From NCBI RefSeq assembly GCF_014207905.1, contig NZ_JACHLB010000002.1, positions 310,001 through 374,000 of the forward strand: a DNA stretch of 64,000 bases. The letters run 5' to 3'. The stretch is from Flavobacterium notoginsengisoli (GTDB taxonomy: Bacteria; Bacteroidota; Bacteroidia; Flavobacteriales; Flavobacteriaceae). This document shows, piece by piece, positions 20,201 to 27,494 of this stretch; within the stretch, counting starts at the first letter, position 1, and each line of letters begins with the position of its first letter. The notes beneath the pieces are model-generated. The model searched no databases and was not told where the DNA came from. It saw nothing but the letters and a program-made list of their open reading frames with translations. Made by a program: the position numbers and the translations under genes.

Positions 20201-22475
20201 TAAAAGTGTATGTTCCGTTTCCTGGTACTGTCACTAAAGTATTAGGATCGCTTGAATCGGCAAAAACAACCCCAGCTGAAGGAGTAACAGACCATAAACC
20301 GATTTCAAAAGTTCCCGGAGTATTACCACTAAGATTAAATGATGTTGTTCCAGAAGGATAACAAGCATCGGGGCCTGCATCTGAATTGGATGATGCTGTA
20401 GAATTATTTGTTACAATGGTAACAGTATCTGATATGGCTGAATTACAAGAAGGACCAGGATGAAGATAAGAAAGCGACCACTGCAATTCGTATTGTGATA
20501 AATTTGTTGTAAAACCTCTAGCAACAGCATTTGGATCATTTACATTTGAAAATATAATTGTGCTCGGACCAGAAACTTGACTCCATGTTCCAATTTCTCC
20601 ACTTTGGGCTGGTGTTGCGGCTAAATGAACTTGAGCATTAGCACAAACAACTTGATTTGGACCTGCATCAATTACGCCTAAAGTACTATCAGAAACATAA
20701 ATCGTTACTGTTGAAACCGAAAAACCGCAAGTTGCACCGCCACCTTTTGTGATGTACTGAAAAACATAAGTTCCAGGAATAAGCCCAGTTACCTGAGTGT
20801 TTACAGCAAAATTATCGGTAATTGTCGCTTGATTAGGACCGCTTAGCTGACTCCAAAAGTGCATTCCATCCCCAGTTACAACTCCTGAAAGCGTGGTACT
20901 GGTATCTCCACATGGCAAACTTACATCAGATCCTGCATTGGACGGAACTGGATCTCCTGAAACGATTATATTTAAAGTATCAAAACCATAATCACAACCA
21001 ACAGGAAGTGTTCCGTTTTGACTTCTGATAAATTCAACCGTATATTCTCCTGGTTCAGTAAGTGTTAGTGTTAATGAATTTCCAACATCTTGCAATGCAG
21101 TAGGAAAGGGAGCAAGAGGCGATGTGCTTGGTCCAGTTACAATTCTATATTGATTCACTCCTGTTCCTGTTACAGTAAGCGGAATCGTAAATACTGTTGC
21201 ATTACAACTTCCAGCAATATCATTACCATTATTAGCGACAATAGTTCGCGTCGGACCATTGTATTGAATGTTATAATCTTTCGTAAATATACAGCCTGTG
21301 TTATTGTTTGTAAGGGTATATCTAAATTTATAAGGGTCGCCAGAATCTGAAATATTAGTAATTAAAGTAGTTGGATTAGTAGGAGAAACAATTATTGCTC
21401 CTGGATCTCCAGATATTTGGGTCCATTGAACAGTTTCTCCTGCATATAGAGGTGTTTGGGCTACCAAAGTAACCTGATTTATGGTATTGTCACAAAAGAA
21501 AATATCTTCATCTCCACCAGGAAGTGTAGTTACATCTTGTGTAGCTTCAGGAACTGTAATAGTAACCAAATCATTACCTGAAGCGCATGGTCCTGAAACC
21601 GTCCATCTAAAGGTATATGTACCTTGTACCAAGTTTGAAACCTGCGTATTATTTGAGTTTGGAGTGCCAATAGTAGGAGTGTTTGGACCGCTAACAAATG
21701 TCCATTGACCGCTTTGTCCATTAAGGCCACAACCGCCATATGTTCCAGTAAGATTAGTATTTTGAGTGGTAGTATAACAATTGCTAAGTGTTTGATCGGA
21801 CCCAGCGGAAACTGGAGTTACACCTCCATAATTAGTTACTGTTATTTGAGATGTGGTTCTGCATCGCTGTCCTGGAGCATATTCTGGACCTTCAATAACC
21901 CATTGCACAGTAGTCACACCACAACTTGTAGCGGGTAAAGTTATCGTAGACGTAGGTAAATTAGGAAAATTAATTACAACTCCTGCATTGTTAGCGCCAA
22001 CGATTTCCCAATAGCCAGTTTCTCCTGTATTTTGAGGCGTATTTGCTGTTATAGAAAGATTTCCTGTACTATTTGGACAACTTGCTATATTACCGCCAGC
22101 ATTTGCAATAGTAATAGGTTGTACATTTACAACTTTATCCTGATAAGTCAAGACTCCGTCACCGCAAGTTGCACTATATCTAAAGATATATGTATTTCCT
22201 CCCGTATAGCCTGTTACAATAGTACTTGAATTATTTGGAGTATCAATAACGACCGTTGGCCCTGATATTTGTGTCCATAAAACATTTCCAATAATAGGAG
22301 ATGGATTATTACCGCTTAAAACCAATGCATCAGTTTCGCATATAGTAACATTTAAAACTCCAGCATTTACCGTACAGTTCTGGCCGTAAATTGATACAGA
22401 AAAAACGAAAGCAGCTAGGATTAATTTTAGCTTTTTAAAATAATCTTGATAAGGTATAGTTTGATCCATAAGCAT
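11289..22475 (-). CDS. Giant T9SS-secreted repeat adhesin, 3728 residues
   Basis: The protein starts with a signal peptide (LKLILAAFVFSVSIYGQ, after a longer polar head). Residues about 35-1410 hold about 15 Ig/PKD-like modules of 80-100 residues, many opening with ANAGPDQ followed by a cysteine. Residues about 1414-3639 hold 17 DUF11 modules of about 130 residues, opening SADLSLTKTV and closing DPDSTPNNGITTEDDY, an acidic loop that could bind calcium. The last 88 residues (YNEFSPNDDGQNDFF, LEIFNRWGNLVY, PEGTYFYIL) are the type B gliding-associated T9SS C-terminal domain. It is the first gene of a three-gene unit with PorP/SprF and PorE-like genes. It resembles SprB-type surface adhesins in design, but ligand and gliding role are unknown. 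Confidence 0.95.
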   Translation of the reverse strand: MLMDQTIPYQDYFKKLKLILAAFVFSVSIYGQNCTVNAGVLNVTICETDALVLSGNNPSPIIGNVLWTQISGPTVVIDTPNNSSTIVTGYTGGNTYIFRYSATCGDGVLTYQDKVVNVQPITIANAGGNIASCPNSTGNLSITANTPQNTGETGYWEIVGANNAGVVINFPNLPTSTITLPATSCGVTTVQWVIEGPEYAPGQRCRTTSQITVTNYGGVTPVSAGSDQTLSNCYTTTQNTNLTGTYGGCGLNGQSGQWTFVSGPNTPTIGTPNSNNTQVSNLVQGTYTFRWTVSGPCASGNDLVTITVPEATQDVTTLPGGDEDIFFCDNTINQVTLVAQTPLYAGETVQWTQISGDPGAIIVSPTNPTTLITNISDSGDPYKFRYTLTNNNTGCIFTKDYNIQYNGPTRTIVANNGNDIAGSCNATVFTIPLTVTGTGVNQYRIVTGPSTSPLAPFPTALQDVGNSLTLTLTEPGEYTVEFIRSQNGTLPVGCDYGFDTLNIIVSGDPVPSNAGSDVSLPCGDTSTTLSGVVTGDGMHFWSQLSGPNQATITDNFAVNTQVTGLIPGTYVFQYITKGGGATCGFSVSTVTIYVSDSTLGVIDAGPNQVVCANAQVHLAATPAQSGEIGTWSQVSGPSTIIFSNVNDPNAVARGFTTNLSQYELQWSLSYLHPGPSCNSAISDTVTIVTNNSTASSNSDAGPDACYPSGTTSFNLSGNTPGTFEIGLWSVTPSAGVVFADSSDPNTLVTVPGNGTYTFTWAIQTITRLCAPNTSEVTVTIADTPPAANAGPDQEICGNTITMAATSTSGAVGTWTRISGVGSYTISDIHDPNAVFTFTYSGYYIFRWTVDAEVCGEAFDDVNLSIGIPPHQAVAGPDQNVCNNTSVTMAGSAYDSFFEAGQWSVLTGAPNQPTIVDSTNPNTLINGLVAGTYTFRWTVTAKSIFLCPGTFDDMIVTVTPTANAGIDQSYCDVTSVQLKGNENSTGTWTLTSTTGNPADVTITQSPANSYIANATVVPGNNYVFTYTTSSTVFPDGSTCSGSSDSVNINIFSGASIPPDAGPDQTLCISDVAGTTTLQGNAPPPDVSNAQWRFVFQPTGSVAVIDTPSSPLTTLSGLTVPGLYILEWGFESTSCRSLSDIVRIEMNAAPSTANAGPDDAVACQTTYQTAAIAPTVGIGTWTITSQPAGAAAVIDSPNSPITTLSNVTVLGTYTLTWTVTNGPFTSPSLCQPSSDTVDITFNDDPPTVANAGPDQELCDVTSVTMGANAAVIGTGTWTQISGPNTATIASPNNPNSLMLQLIPGTYEFSWTIATTGCTSEDRVIVTVYDLPSTANAGPNRIIPQFSPVNMNATTPTVGTGVWTQVSGPSIVGFVDDTSPTTAVTGTISGIYVLEWTVSNGNCAVSSDTMTLTILSVADLELTKSVTPVTGSAGDTVTFNLQIFNNNSLGGTVTATGVSVRDYIPSGYTIVPGSVNLAGIYNVGDNTVTWNNLSIPVGSRLTLSFQAVIKSTGSYVNNAEIIASDQFDPDSTPNNNIATEDDQDDASIILDVADLSLQKTVSPATVSINDNVIFTIRVTNSGPNNATGITVSDQLPPGYTYVSDNGAGKYNSTTGIWNVGNLNNGNSLALQITAKVNVVSNVNDYINIAEVETAKQLDPDSTPGNGLPEDDRASATVSLKQADLELTKIVAPLTAAAGSQVDFIINVLNRGPGNATGVDVQDVIPVGYTLIPGSVSSGGTYQAATATLEWKDLYLAANSNLNLTFSALVNPLGNYLNVAQITASDLPDPDSTPNNNVASEDDQDDAGIIFIGPSADLSLVKNVVAGNTSPVVGSQVSFELIITNDGPNNATGVQVTDLLPSGFQYVNYSSSAGLYDSATGIWNVGTVDVGVSESLILDVKVLPTGDYFNVAQVTASNLPDPDSTPNNDDGDQSEDDEDNAVVTPIQPSADLSLTKTVSNPTPLVGSIVTFTIITTNSGPQDAALVQVTDLLPSGYTFSSFNATSGTYNSTTGLWTLDILESSESETLQINAIVNSTGNYINIAEVTNSDTPDPDSTPNNGVITEDDYGTATTTPIPQSSDLSLAKTVNTTTPLVGSLVTFEVVVTNNGPQDNFGVQVTDVLPSGYTFTGFTVSTGTYDTATGIWTVGNLVTGDAETLQLVARVNPTGNYTNTAEVTAANLPDPDSTPNNGITTEDDYAEATTVPVPTSADLSLTKTVSNATPLVGSLVTFSIQVTNSGPQEANGVTVTDLLPSGFTYVSYSATTGSYVPTTGLWTVGNMPITDSYTLQITALVNAAGNYTNSAEITASSQPDPDSTPNNGITTEDDYAEATVVPIATSADLSLTKTVNNTTPLVGSQVTFSIQINNAGPQSSENIIVTDLLPTGYSYVSYTATAGSYDAVTGLWTVGSMPVSTAHTLQITAVVNATGNYTNSAEITASSQPDPDSTPNNGITTEDDYAEATATPTAQSSDLSLTKTVNNNTPLAGSPVTFAVVVTNNGPQDNTGVQITDLLPSGYTYNSFTVSTGTYNSTNGIWNIGNLANGESETLQITAIVNASGDYLNIAEITSANLPDPNSTPNNGVPTENDYATATIIPTAQSADLSLTKTVNSTNPLVGSLVTFEVIVTNNGPQNTSGVTVTDLLPNGYTYSNFTISTGTYNPVTGLWTVGNLINGKSETLQILAVVNPAGNYVNAAEVTASALPDPDSTPNNGITTEDDYATATVTPNAQAADLALTKTVNNPTPLVGSPVIFEIIATNNGPQNTTGVEVTDLLPSGYTFVNYSATKGVYNATTGKWTIGSFLNGDSQVLRITAIVNPAGNYVNIAEVTASSLPDPNSTPGNGVPTENDYGTATTAPLGQSADLSLTKTVNNATPLIGSSVTFEIVISNNGPQNATGVEVTDLLPSGYTFSSFTSTKGTYSNTTGKWNIGSLVNGDSQTLQLTAIVNAAGNYLNTAEVTASSLPDPNSTPNNGIITEDDYASAVTTPTIPMADLSLIKTVVGGNLSPIFGATVTFEITVTNSGPQNATGVQVMDQLPSGYEYIVYSSTAGQYYNTTGIWDIGTIPSGGSESLLISVKVNNTGIYQNVAEVYASNELDPDSTPNNNVSGEDDISSVVLNPVPAVADLSIEKRVINNILTPNVGSQITFSITVTNSGPSIATGVTVRDIIPAGYEYIFYNSTSGAYDRSTGEWNPGIILPGNSHTLLLNVNVKSPTGVPNEYLNTAEIMNSDQFDPDSTPGNGITTEDDYDSISVTPVIVMADLSISKTALNQNNVYDVGATVIFTVTVKNDGPANASGVMVKDLLPPGFTYLTSSPTSGLYNYITGVWNVGNIANGTDQSLDIYTRVNPPSGTANDYTNVTEVIASNLPDPDSTPNNGVTTEDDYDSLTINVAVADLSLEKTVNNKNANVNEVVTFTLQLNNEGPSTATGVAVEDIIPLGYKNISNINNGGIFSLNTIKWVNLTVPVGGITLTYQATVANPLGLESVDYVNIAQVTASNQFDPDSTPNNDNGDQSEDDEDSQSISIPSTDIAINKEVDKTDVPMGSQVIFTITAENLGNLTATNVEVQDVLPKGYSFVNSTVSSGTYNSTTGIWNIPSINTGTLQTLTLTVKVVDFNDYLNTAHLTKLDQIDTNSANNQDSATVSPNCLKIYNEFSPNDDGQNDFFYIDCIDRYPNNQLEIFNRWGNLVYYKKGYNNTWDGKADGSAKTLPEGTYFYILDLGDGSKKTSGWLYLK
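11560..18236 (-). repeat. Tandem array of 17 DUF11 module-coding repeats
   Basis: The period in the central part is exactly 390 bp (130 codons). Outer modules are more diverged and vary slightly in length. Bases 15101-15200 and 15491-15590 differ at about one position in 100, so central modules were duplicated or homogenised recently. Confidence 0.9.
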
Positions 22476-22492
22476 AAAGGATATGAAATTTG

Positions 22493-22542
22493 TTTAAAGA
22501 AAAAGCTGTTGATAAGAAATCAAGCTTTGGTCTTTCTTTAAA
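22493..22542 (-). promoter_or_regulatory. Leader hairpin upstream of the adhesin start codon
   Basis: TTTAAAGAAA (22493-22502) and TTTCTTTAAA (22533-22542) are perfectly complementary, with inner arms AAGCT and AGCTT. In the adhesin mRNA this stem ends 17 nt before the ATG at 22475, in the ribosome-binding zone. Confidence 0.5.
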
Positions 22543-22578
22543 AAATTAGAGTTTACTTATAGTGACGTGAGAACCTAT

Positions 22579-22609
22579 CAAATTTACGGAAAGATTAACC
22601 TGAGTTCAA
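22579..22609 (-). promoter_or_regulatory. Consensus promoter of the adhesin operon
   Basis: On the minus strand TTG (22609-22607) and TAAATTTG (22586-22579) are 20 bp apart, matching TTG-N(17-23)-TAnnTTTG. It predicts a 5' leader of about 100 nt containing the hairpin at 22493-22542. The 322-bp spacer to the divergent HTCS gene shows no exact consensus promoter on the plus strand. Confidence 0.7.
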
Positions 22610-22797
22610 TTTTTAGATGTTTCAGATTATAATTTGCAACCATTTTTACAAATGTGAACAATAGAAAATACCACAAAATAAGATGGAATTTTTAGATACG
22701 GCTAATTAAAATTTGATGCAAGTTTTTTTTTAGACTGTCTCAAAAAAAACTTTTTAGATCATCTTTTTTTACAGATTCCCCTAAAATTAGCTTATAA

Positions 22798-25700
22798 TTG
22801 TACTATTGGTACAGAAATAAATTATTAAAAACTTTGAAGAATTTTGTTTTATATCTTTTCTTGATATTGGGTTTAAGTCCAATAGGATATTCACAGGATT
22901 ATCCCGTAAAATTTCTAGATATATCAGACGGTTTGTCTAACAATTCTATTATTACCATTTATCAGGATAACGAAGGTTATATGTGGTTTGGAACCTATGA
23001 TGGGTTAAACCGATACGATGGTTATAATTTTAAAGTATTCCGAAATCGAATCAACGATCCAAAGTCATTGTTGTTTAATACGATTTACAATATTGAAGGT
23101 GATTCTAAGAATAATATTTGGGTTGGAGGTACTAATGGAATCTGTGTTTATGACAAGAAAAAAGCAATATTTCATTCCGTTCACTATAAGAATTTAGATG
23201 AAAAAACTGTTTTACTTCAAGGAATTATACACCAAATGCGTTCTGTTTCTGATCAGCTGGTACTTGTTGCTTCTCAAAAATCAGGATTGTTAGCTTTTGA
23301 AAATGGTTCTTTCATAGGAAATCATATTCCATTAAATGCATTAGGAAATAAAATCAACATTAATAATTATGATGCTGTTGCCATTCAGGAAAACAAAGAA
23401 AAATCGGGATGCTGGATTTATGTTCGAAACGTTGGAGTTTGCAACTATAATTATAAAACGAAAAATTTAAAAATAGTTTTTCCGCTTTCTATCGAAGTAA
23501 AAGCGATGAAACTTTCAACTGATGGAAATCTTTTGTTAGGAACCGATGAAGGTCTTTTTCTTTTAAACACCAAAACAGGTTCTGTTTCAGATAATTATTT
23601 TTCAAGTAAATGCAGTGTAACGGATGTTTTAACTGATAAAAAAGGGAAAACTTGGGTTACAACCGACGGATGCGGGATTTTTTACATCAATCCTAACACC
23701 AAAAAACTTCTTTCTTATAATGAACAATTAGCGAAAAGTAATTCGGTTTGGAGCCTTTATGAAGATAAATCGGGTAATAAATGGTTTGGTTCGCTTCGCG
23801 GCGGAATCAGTATGCTGAGTGATACGCCAAAATATTTTAAAAGCATTAGATACAATTCAAAAGAACCTGCCGATAACTTTATTTTGTCTTTTTGCGAAGA
23901 TGAAAAAAAGAATCTTTTGGTAGGTACAGACGGTGCTGGATTAAAATATTGGAATAGAACTACAAATACTTATTCAAATTACGGAATTTCACTTTCAAGC
24001 AGTTTTATCACTGGAATAATCCGAGATGATAATAATGATATTTGGGTTTCGACTTGGGCTGGCGGAGTTAATCGTATCAATAAAAAAAACAATACTGTAA
24101 AGTATTATTCTTGCTACAATACTTTTACGAAACAAATAGAGAAAAATATCTGGTTTGTGTTTAAAGATTCAAAAGACAATATCTGGGCAAGTGCGACAAA
24201 TGAAGGTTCTTTATATTGTTTAGATCGAAAAACAGACACTTTTGTTCTTTTTGATAAAAGTATTGATAATCTGCAATGTATGACCGAAACTTCAGATGGA
24301 AAGTTATGGGCAGGAAATTATACTTCGCTTTTATCTATCGAAAAAAAATCTAGAAAAATTACCAAGAAAGCAATCGGAAATCCGATAAGATGTATTTATG
24401 AAGATAAAGACAAAAATCTTTGGGTCGGAACACAAGAAGGAGGTTTACTGTTGTTTGATAGAAAAACGAATACTTTTAAAAGATTAACCATTAACGATGG
24501 TTTGCCTTCAAATACTATCCTAAGATTATTGGAAGATCAATATGGTAATTTGTGGATGAGCACGTATAACGGAATCTGCCGATACGATAAAAAGAGTAAA
24601 ACTTTCCGCAATTTTTCTATAAACGACGGACTTCAGAGCAATCAATTTAGTTTTAATGCCGGAATTAAGCTTTCTTCGGGAGAGTTTCTTTTTGGCGGAA
24701 TTAACGGCTTTAATATTTTTTATCCAGAAGCGATAAAAGGTTTTAATCAGAAGAATAATGTTTTATTGACCGATTTTTATGTAAACAATCAGCTCATTGA
24801 AGAAAGCAAAGCAGAAGTAGATATTGATTCCGATAAAATAAAAGATGTTAGTTTAGAATATGATCAAACTACATTATCACTAGAATTTGTTGCGTTAGAT
24901 TATAATAATTCAGACAAAATTAATTATGCTTATTTTCTAGAAGGCTGGGACGAACAATGGAATTACGTTGGACAAGCGCGAAAAGCAAATTACTCCAGAC
25001 TTCCAGAAGGGAAATATACTTTTAAAGTAAAAACAACCAGTTTTAAAGGCGGATGGAATAAAGAAGTCAGTTTGGTTTCAATAACCGTTTTACCGCCTTG
25101 GTACAGAACTTGGTGGGCATATACGTTGTACTTGGCTGCTATTGGCGGTATTTTATTTCTGTATTTGGATTACAGCAGAAACAAAGAAAAATTAAAATAT
25201 AAAGTCAAAATTGCCGAACTGGAAAGCAAAAAAGAAAAAGAGATAGCCGAAAAACAGGCGTCTATGTTTACCTATATATCGCATGAATTTAGAACGCCGC
25301 TTTCGCTGATAATTAATCCGTTGAAAAAAGCGGTTCAAAAAGAAATTGTTGAGAATGGTTCTTCGGGAAGCGATTTGGCTATTGCGCATCGAAACGCCAG
25401 AAGGCTTCTCAGTTTGGTAGATCAATTGCTTTTACTGAGAAAAGCAGAAAATGATGCCGATGCATTGCGATTGTCTCCTATAAATGTTAATAATCTTTCT
25501 AATGAAGTTTATCAATGTTTTGTTAATCAGGCAAAAGAAAAACAGATTGCTTATAATTTGATTATTCCAGATAACGAAATAACCATTATTGGCGATTATG
25601 AAAAGGTAGAAATCTCCCTTTTCAATTTAATGTCGAATGCTTTTAAGTACACGCCAATTGGAGGGGAAATCAATTTGAAAGTAACCGAAAATGATAATGA

Positions 25701-26859
25701 GGTTATTCTTGAAATATCTGACAATGGTGACGGAATCGATAAAAAAGATATCGATGTTATTTTCGAAAAATTCAAACAGATTAATTCGAAAGTTTCAGTT
25801 GGAACAGGTTTCGGTATCGGACTTTATATTGTGAAATATTTTGTAGACAAACACAAAGGATCTGTAACCTGCAGCAGTGAAACAGGAAAAGGAAGTACTT
25901 TTAAATTGACATTTTTAAAAGGAGACAGTCATTTTGAAGATGCTGAAATAACAAACGAAAAACCGCAAAGAAGTCAATTATTTGATGAATTGATTCCAGA
26001 TGAAATTGAAGAGCCAGCTATAACAAATTCAGTTTCTGAAAGCGATTTTAAAAAGATAATGTTAACCGAAAAACGCACGGTTTTAATTATTGATGATAAT
26101 GCCGAGATTCGAGCGTATTTAATCAAATTGTTTTCAGGTAATTATATTGTTTATAGTGCAGAAAATGGAGAAGAAGGCTTAAAGCTAACCAAAAAACACA
26201 TGCCAGATCTTGTGATTAGTGATATTACTATGGAAGAAATGGATGGTTTGGAATTGTGCCGAAAAATAAAAGAAGACAATGCGTTATCTCATATTCCAGT
26301 TATTTTATTGACAGCATCTAAAAATCCTGAAACGCATTTGCAGGGAATTAATGAAGGTGCAGACGATTATATTACAAAACCATTTGATGACGATATTCTA
26401 ACTGCTCGTGTGGAATCTTTACTCCGAAATAGACATAATCTGAGAGCTTATTTCTTAGATAGCATTACATTAAAGGAAAACACTCAAAAAGTTCCAGTAG
26501 AGTATCAGCAGATGCTAAAAAAATGTATTGATATTGTAGAAGCAAACATTCATAAAAAAGATTTTACGATTCGAACTTTTGCTCTCGAAATGGGAATGAG
26601 CCACAGAACGCTTTATACCAAAATCAAAATTATTTCGGGACAAACTTTAAATGCTTTCATTCGTTCCTTACGAATTCGAAGAGCTGCAATGTTAATGCTA
26701 ACCGAAGAAATGAATATCGCACAAGCAAGTGCCGAAGTTGGTTTTGAAGATCCAAAATATTTCAGACAGCAGTTTGTAAAACTTTTTGGAATGACGCCAT
26801 CAGAATATATTAAAAAGTATAAAAGTTCCTTCAATTCTGATCTAAATATCATTAAATAG
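22798..26859 (+). CDS. Hybrid two-component system regulator of the PUL
   Basis: A 1353-residue one-chain sensor-regulator. Order: signal peptide; periplasmic two-component-regulator propeller (residues about 30-700, repeated YMWFGTYDGLNRYD-type blades); Y_Y_Y domain (about 710-775); one membrane helix near 780-800; HisKA with phospho-acceptor His829 in SHEFRTP; HATPase domain (NAFKYT, GTGFGIGLYIVKYF); receiver with Asp1142 in SDITMEE; AraC-type HTH at the C-terminus (SAEVGFEDPKYFRQQF). Such proteins sense a glycan fragment in the periplasm and activate the adjacent PUL. The frame opens with TTG directly after an in-frame TAA; there is no upstream or nearby ATG, so TTG at 22798 or 22834 must start it. 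It precedes the SusE/F, SusC and SusD genes. Confidence 0.95.
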   Translation: MYYWYRNKLLKTLKNFVLYLFLILGLSPIGYSQDYPVKFLDISDGLSNNSIITIYQDNEGYMWFGTYDGLNRYDGYNFKVFRNRINDPKSLLFNTIYNIEGDSKNNIWVGGTNGICVYDKKKAIFHSVHYKNLDEKTVLLQGIIHQMRSVSDQLVLVASQKSGLLAFENGSFIGNHIPLNALGNKININNYDAVAIQENKEKSGCWIYVRNVGVCNYNYKTKNLKIVFPLSIEVKAMKLSTDGNLLLGTDEGLFLLNTKTGSVSDNYFSSKCSVTDVLTDKKGKTWVTTDGCGIFYINPNTKKLLSYNEQLAKSNSVWSLYEDKSGNKWFGSLRGGISMLSDTPKYFKSIRYNSKEPADNFILSFCEDEKKNLLVGTDGAGLKYWNRTTNTYSNYGISLSSSFITGIIRDDNNDIWVSTWAGGVNRINKKNNTVKYYSCYNTFTKQIEKNIWFVFKDSKDNIWASATNEGSLYCLDRKTDTFVLFDKSIDNLQCMTETSDGKLWAGNYTSLLSIEKKSRKITKKAIGNPIRCIYEDKDKNLWVGTQEGGLLLFDRKTNTFKRLTINDGLPSNTILRLLEDQYGNLWMSTYNGICRYDKKSKTFRNFSINDGLQSNQFSFNAGIKLSSGEFLFGGINGFNIFYPEAIKGFNQKNNVLLTDFYVNNQLIEESKAEVDIDSDKIKDVSLEYDQTTLSLEFVALDYNNSDKINYAYFLEGWDEQWNYVGQARKANYSRLPEGKYTFKVKTTSFKGGWNKEVSLVSITVLPPWYRTWWAYTLYLAAIGGILFLYLDYSRNKEKLKYKVKIAELESKKEKEIAEKQASMFTYISHEFRTPLSLIINPLKKAVQKEIVENGSSGSDLAIAHRNARRLLSLVDQLLLLRKAENDADALRLSPINVNNLSNEVYQCFVNQAKEKQIAYNLIIPDNEITIIGDYEKVEISLFNLMSNAFKYTPIGGEINLKVTENDNEVILEISDNGDGIDKKDIDVIFEKFKQINSKVSVGTGFGIGLYIVKYFVDKHKGSVTCSSETGKGSTFKLTFLKGDSHFEDAEITNEKPQRSQLFDELIPDEIEEPAITNSVSESDFKKIMLTEKRTVLIIDDNAEIRAYLIKLFSGNYIVYSAENGEEGLKLTKKHMPDLVISDITMEEMDGLELCRKIKEDNALSHIPVILLTASKNPETHLQGINEGADDYITKPFDDDILTARVESLLRNRHNLRAYFLDSITLKENTQKVPVEYQQMLKKCIDIVEANIHKKDFTIRTFALEMGMSHRTLYTKIKIISGQTLNAFIRSLRIRRAAMLMLTEEMNIAQASAEVGFEDPKYFRQQFVKLFGMTPSEYIKKYKSSFNSDLNIIK

Positions 26860-27082
26860 CTAGATCGAAACTATCTTTTCATTGCATTTTTTCTTTAAAT
26901 TTTAATTAAACGATTAAAATCTTTTACTGCATTTAATTGTTTTTGCTGAAAAATTACTGTTTTTTCAATAATTGCATATAATGCAAAAATCACTATCTAT
27001 TTTTAAATACTCAGTAAAAAATATTTCAAAATTATGGTTAATTACAATTTTGACCTCCTTTTTTTTCGAATTTACCCCTCCT

Positions 27083-27155
27083 TATAAGTGTGGAATAAAC
27101 ATTTCTTTGCACTTATAGCAATCGGTTATTACAGAATTGCTGTTAGTCATAAGTG
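27083..27155. promoter_or_regulatory. Candidate HTCS operator: ATAAGTG repeats
   Basis: TATAAGTG and its exact inverse CACTTATA are separated by 19 bp (starts 27 bp apart, between two and three helical turns), and a third direct copy, CATAAGTG, follows at 27148-27155. AraC-type regulators bind repeated half sites, so this is the best operator candidate in the leader. Assignment is inference. Confidence 0.4.
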
Positions 27156-27182
27156 TTAGTTTCAAGATAAAGTTTTATCTCT

Positions 27183-27209
27183 TTTTAAAGAGCTGAGCAC
27201 TCTTTAAAA
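27183..27209 (+). promoter_or_regulatory. Leader hairpin 1 of the PUL
   Basis: TTTTAAAGAG and CTCTTTAAAA form a perfect 10-bp stem around a 7-nt loop, followed by TTTT. It could be an attenuator-like stem or the terminator of a short leader RNA. Confidence 0.45.
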
Positions 27210-27243
27210 TTTTAAAAGTAATGGTTGGTTACGTTACTTTTTG

Positions 27244-27273
27244 AACCCGCAGTTTAGAAGTAAGCTGCGGGTT
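27244..27273 (+). promoter_or_regulatory. Leader hairpin 2 of the PUL
   Basis: AACCCGCAG and CTGCGGGTT form a perfect, GC-rich 9-bp stem around 12 nt, unusual in this AT-rich spacer. No T-run follows directly, so it is more likely a stabilising or regulatory stem than a terminator. Confidence 0.45.
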
Positions 27274-27380
27274 AATTTAAAAACACTTATTAATAGTTTA
27301 AGAAATAAAAAAAGGAAAAAATAGCCAAACAATTAACCAAACGTAATTCATTATGAAAGTAACCACATGATTAACCCTGT

Positions 27381-27404
27381 CTGTTTTCTGCCTCAAGAAA
27401 ACAG
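27381..27404 (+). promoter_or_regulatory. Leader hairpin 3 of the PUL
   Basis: CTGTTTTCT and AGAAAACAG form a perfect 9-bp stem around a 6-nt loop, about 90 bp before the first PUL start codon. Confidence 0.4.
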
Positions 27405-27494
27405 AAAAACCAATCTCGAATTAAACCTGCGAGAATAAAAGCAAACTTTCGCTTTAGAAAGAAAACTAACTAACTAAACCTTAAAATTAAAGAA

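Larger units (their letters stand above)
26860..27494. other. 635-bp PUL leader with dense inverted repeats
   Basis: No gene was seen. From left to right it holds the palindrome TTGCAT-ATA-ATGCAA (26972-26986), two CCTCCTT direct repeats (about 27053 and 27077), an inverted pair TATAAGTG/CACTTATA (27083-27090, 27110-27117) with a third ATAAGTG copy at 27149-27155, AGCAAT/ATTGCT (27117-27122, 27136-27141), and three hairpins listed separately. The HTCS binding site and the PUL promoter should lie here. Confidence 0.6.

Noticed and set aside
18166..21938. Many plus-strand ORFs of 60-86 residues opposite the adhesin gene
   Set aside because: They are antisense shadows of a repetitive coding region, with no start context or family match.
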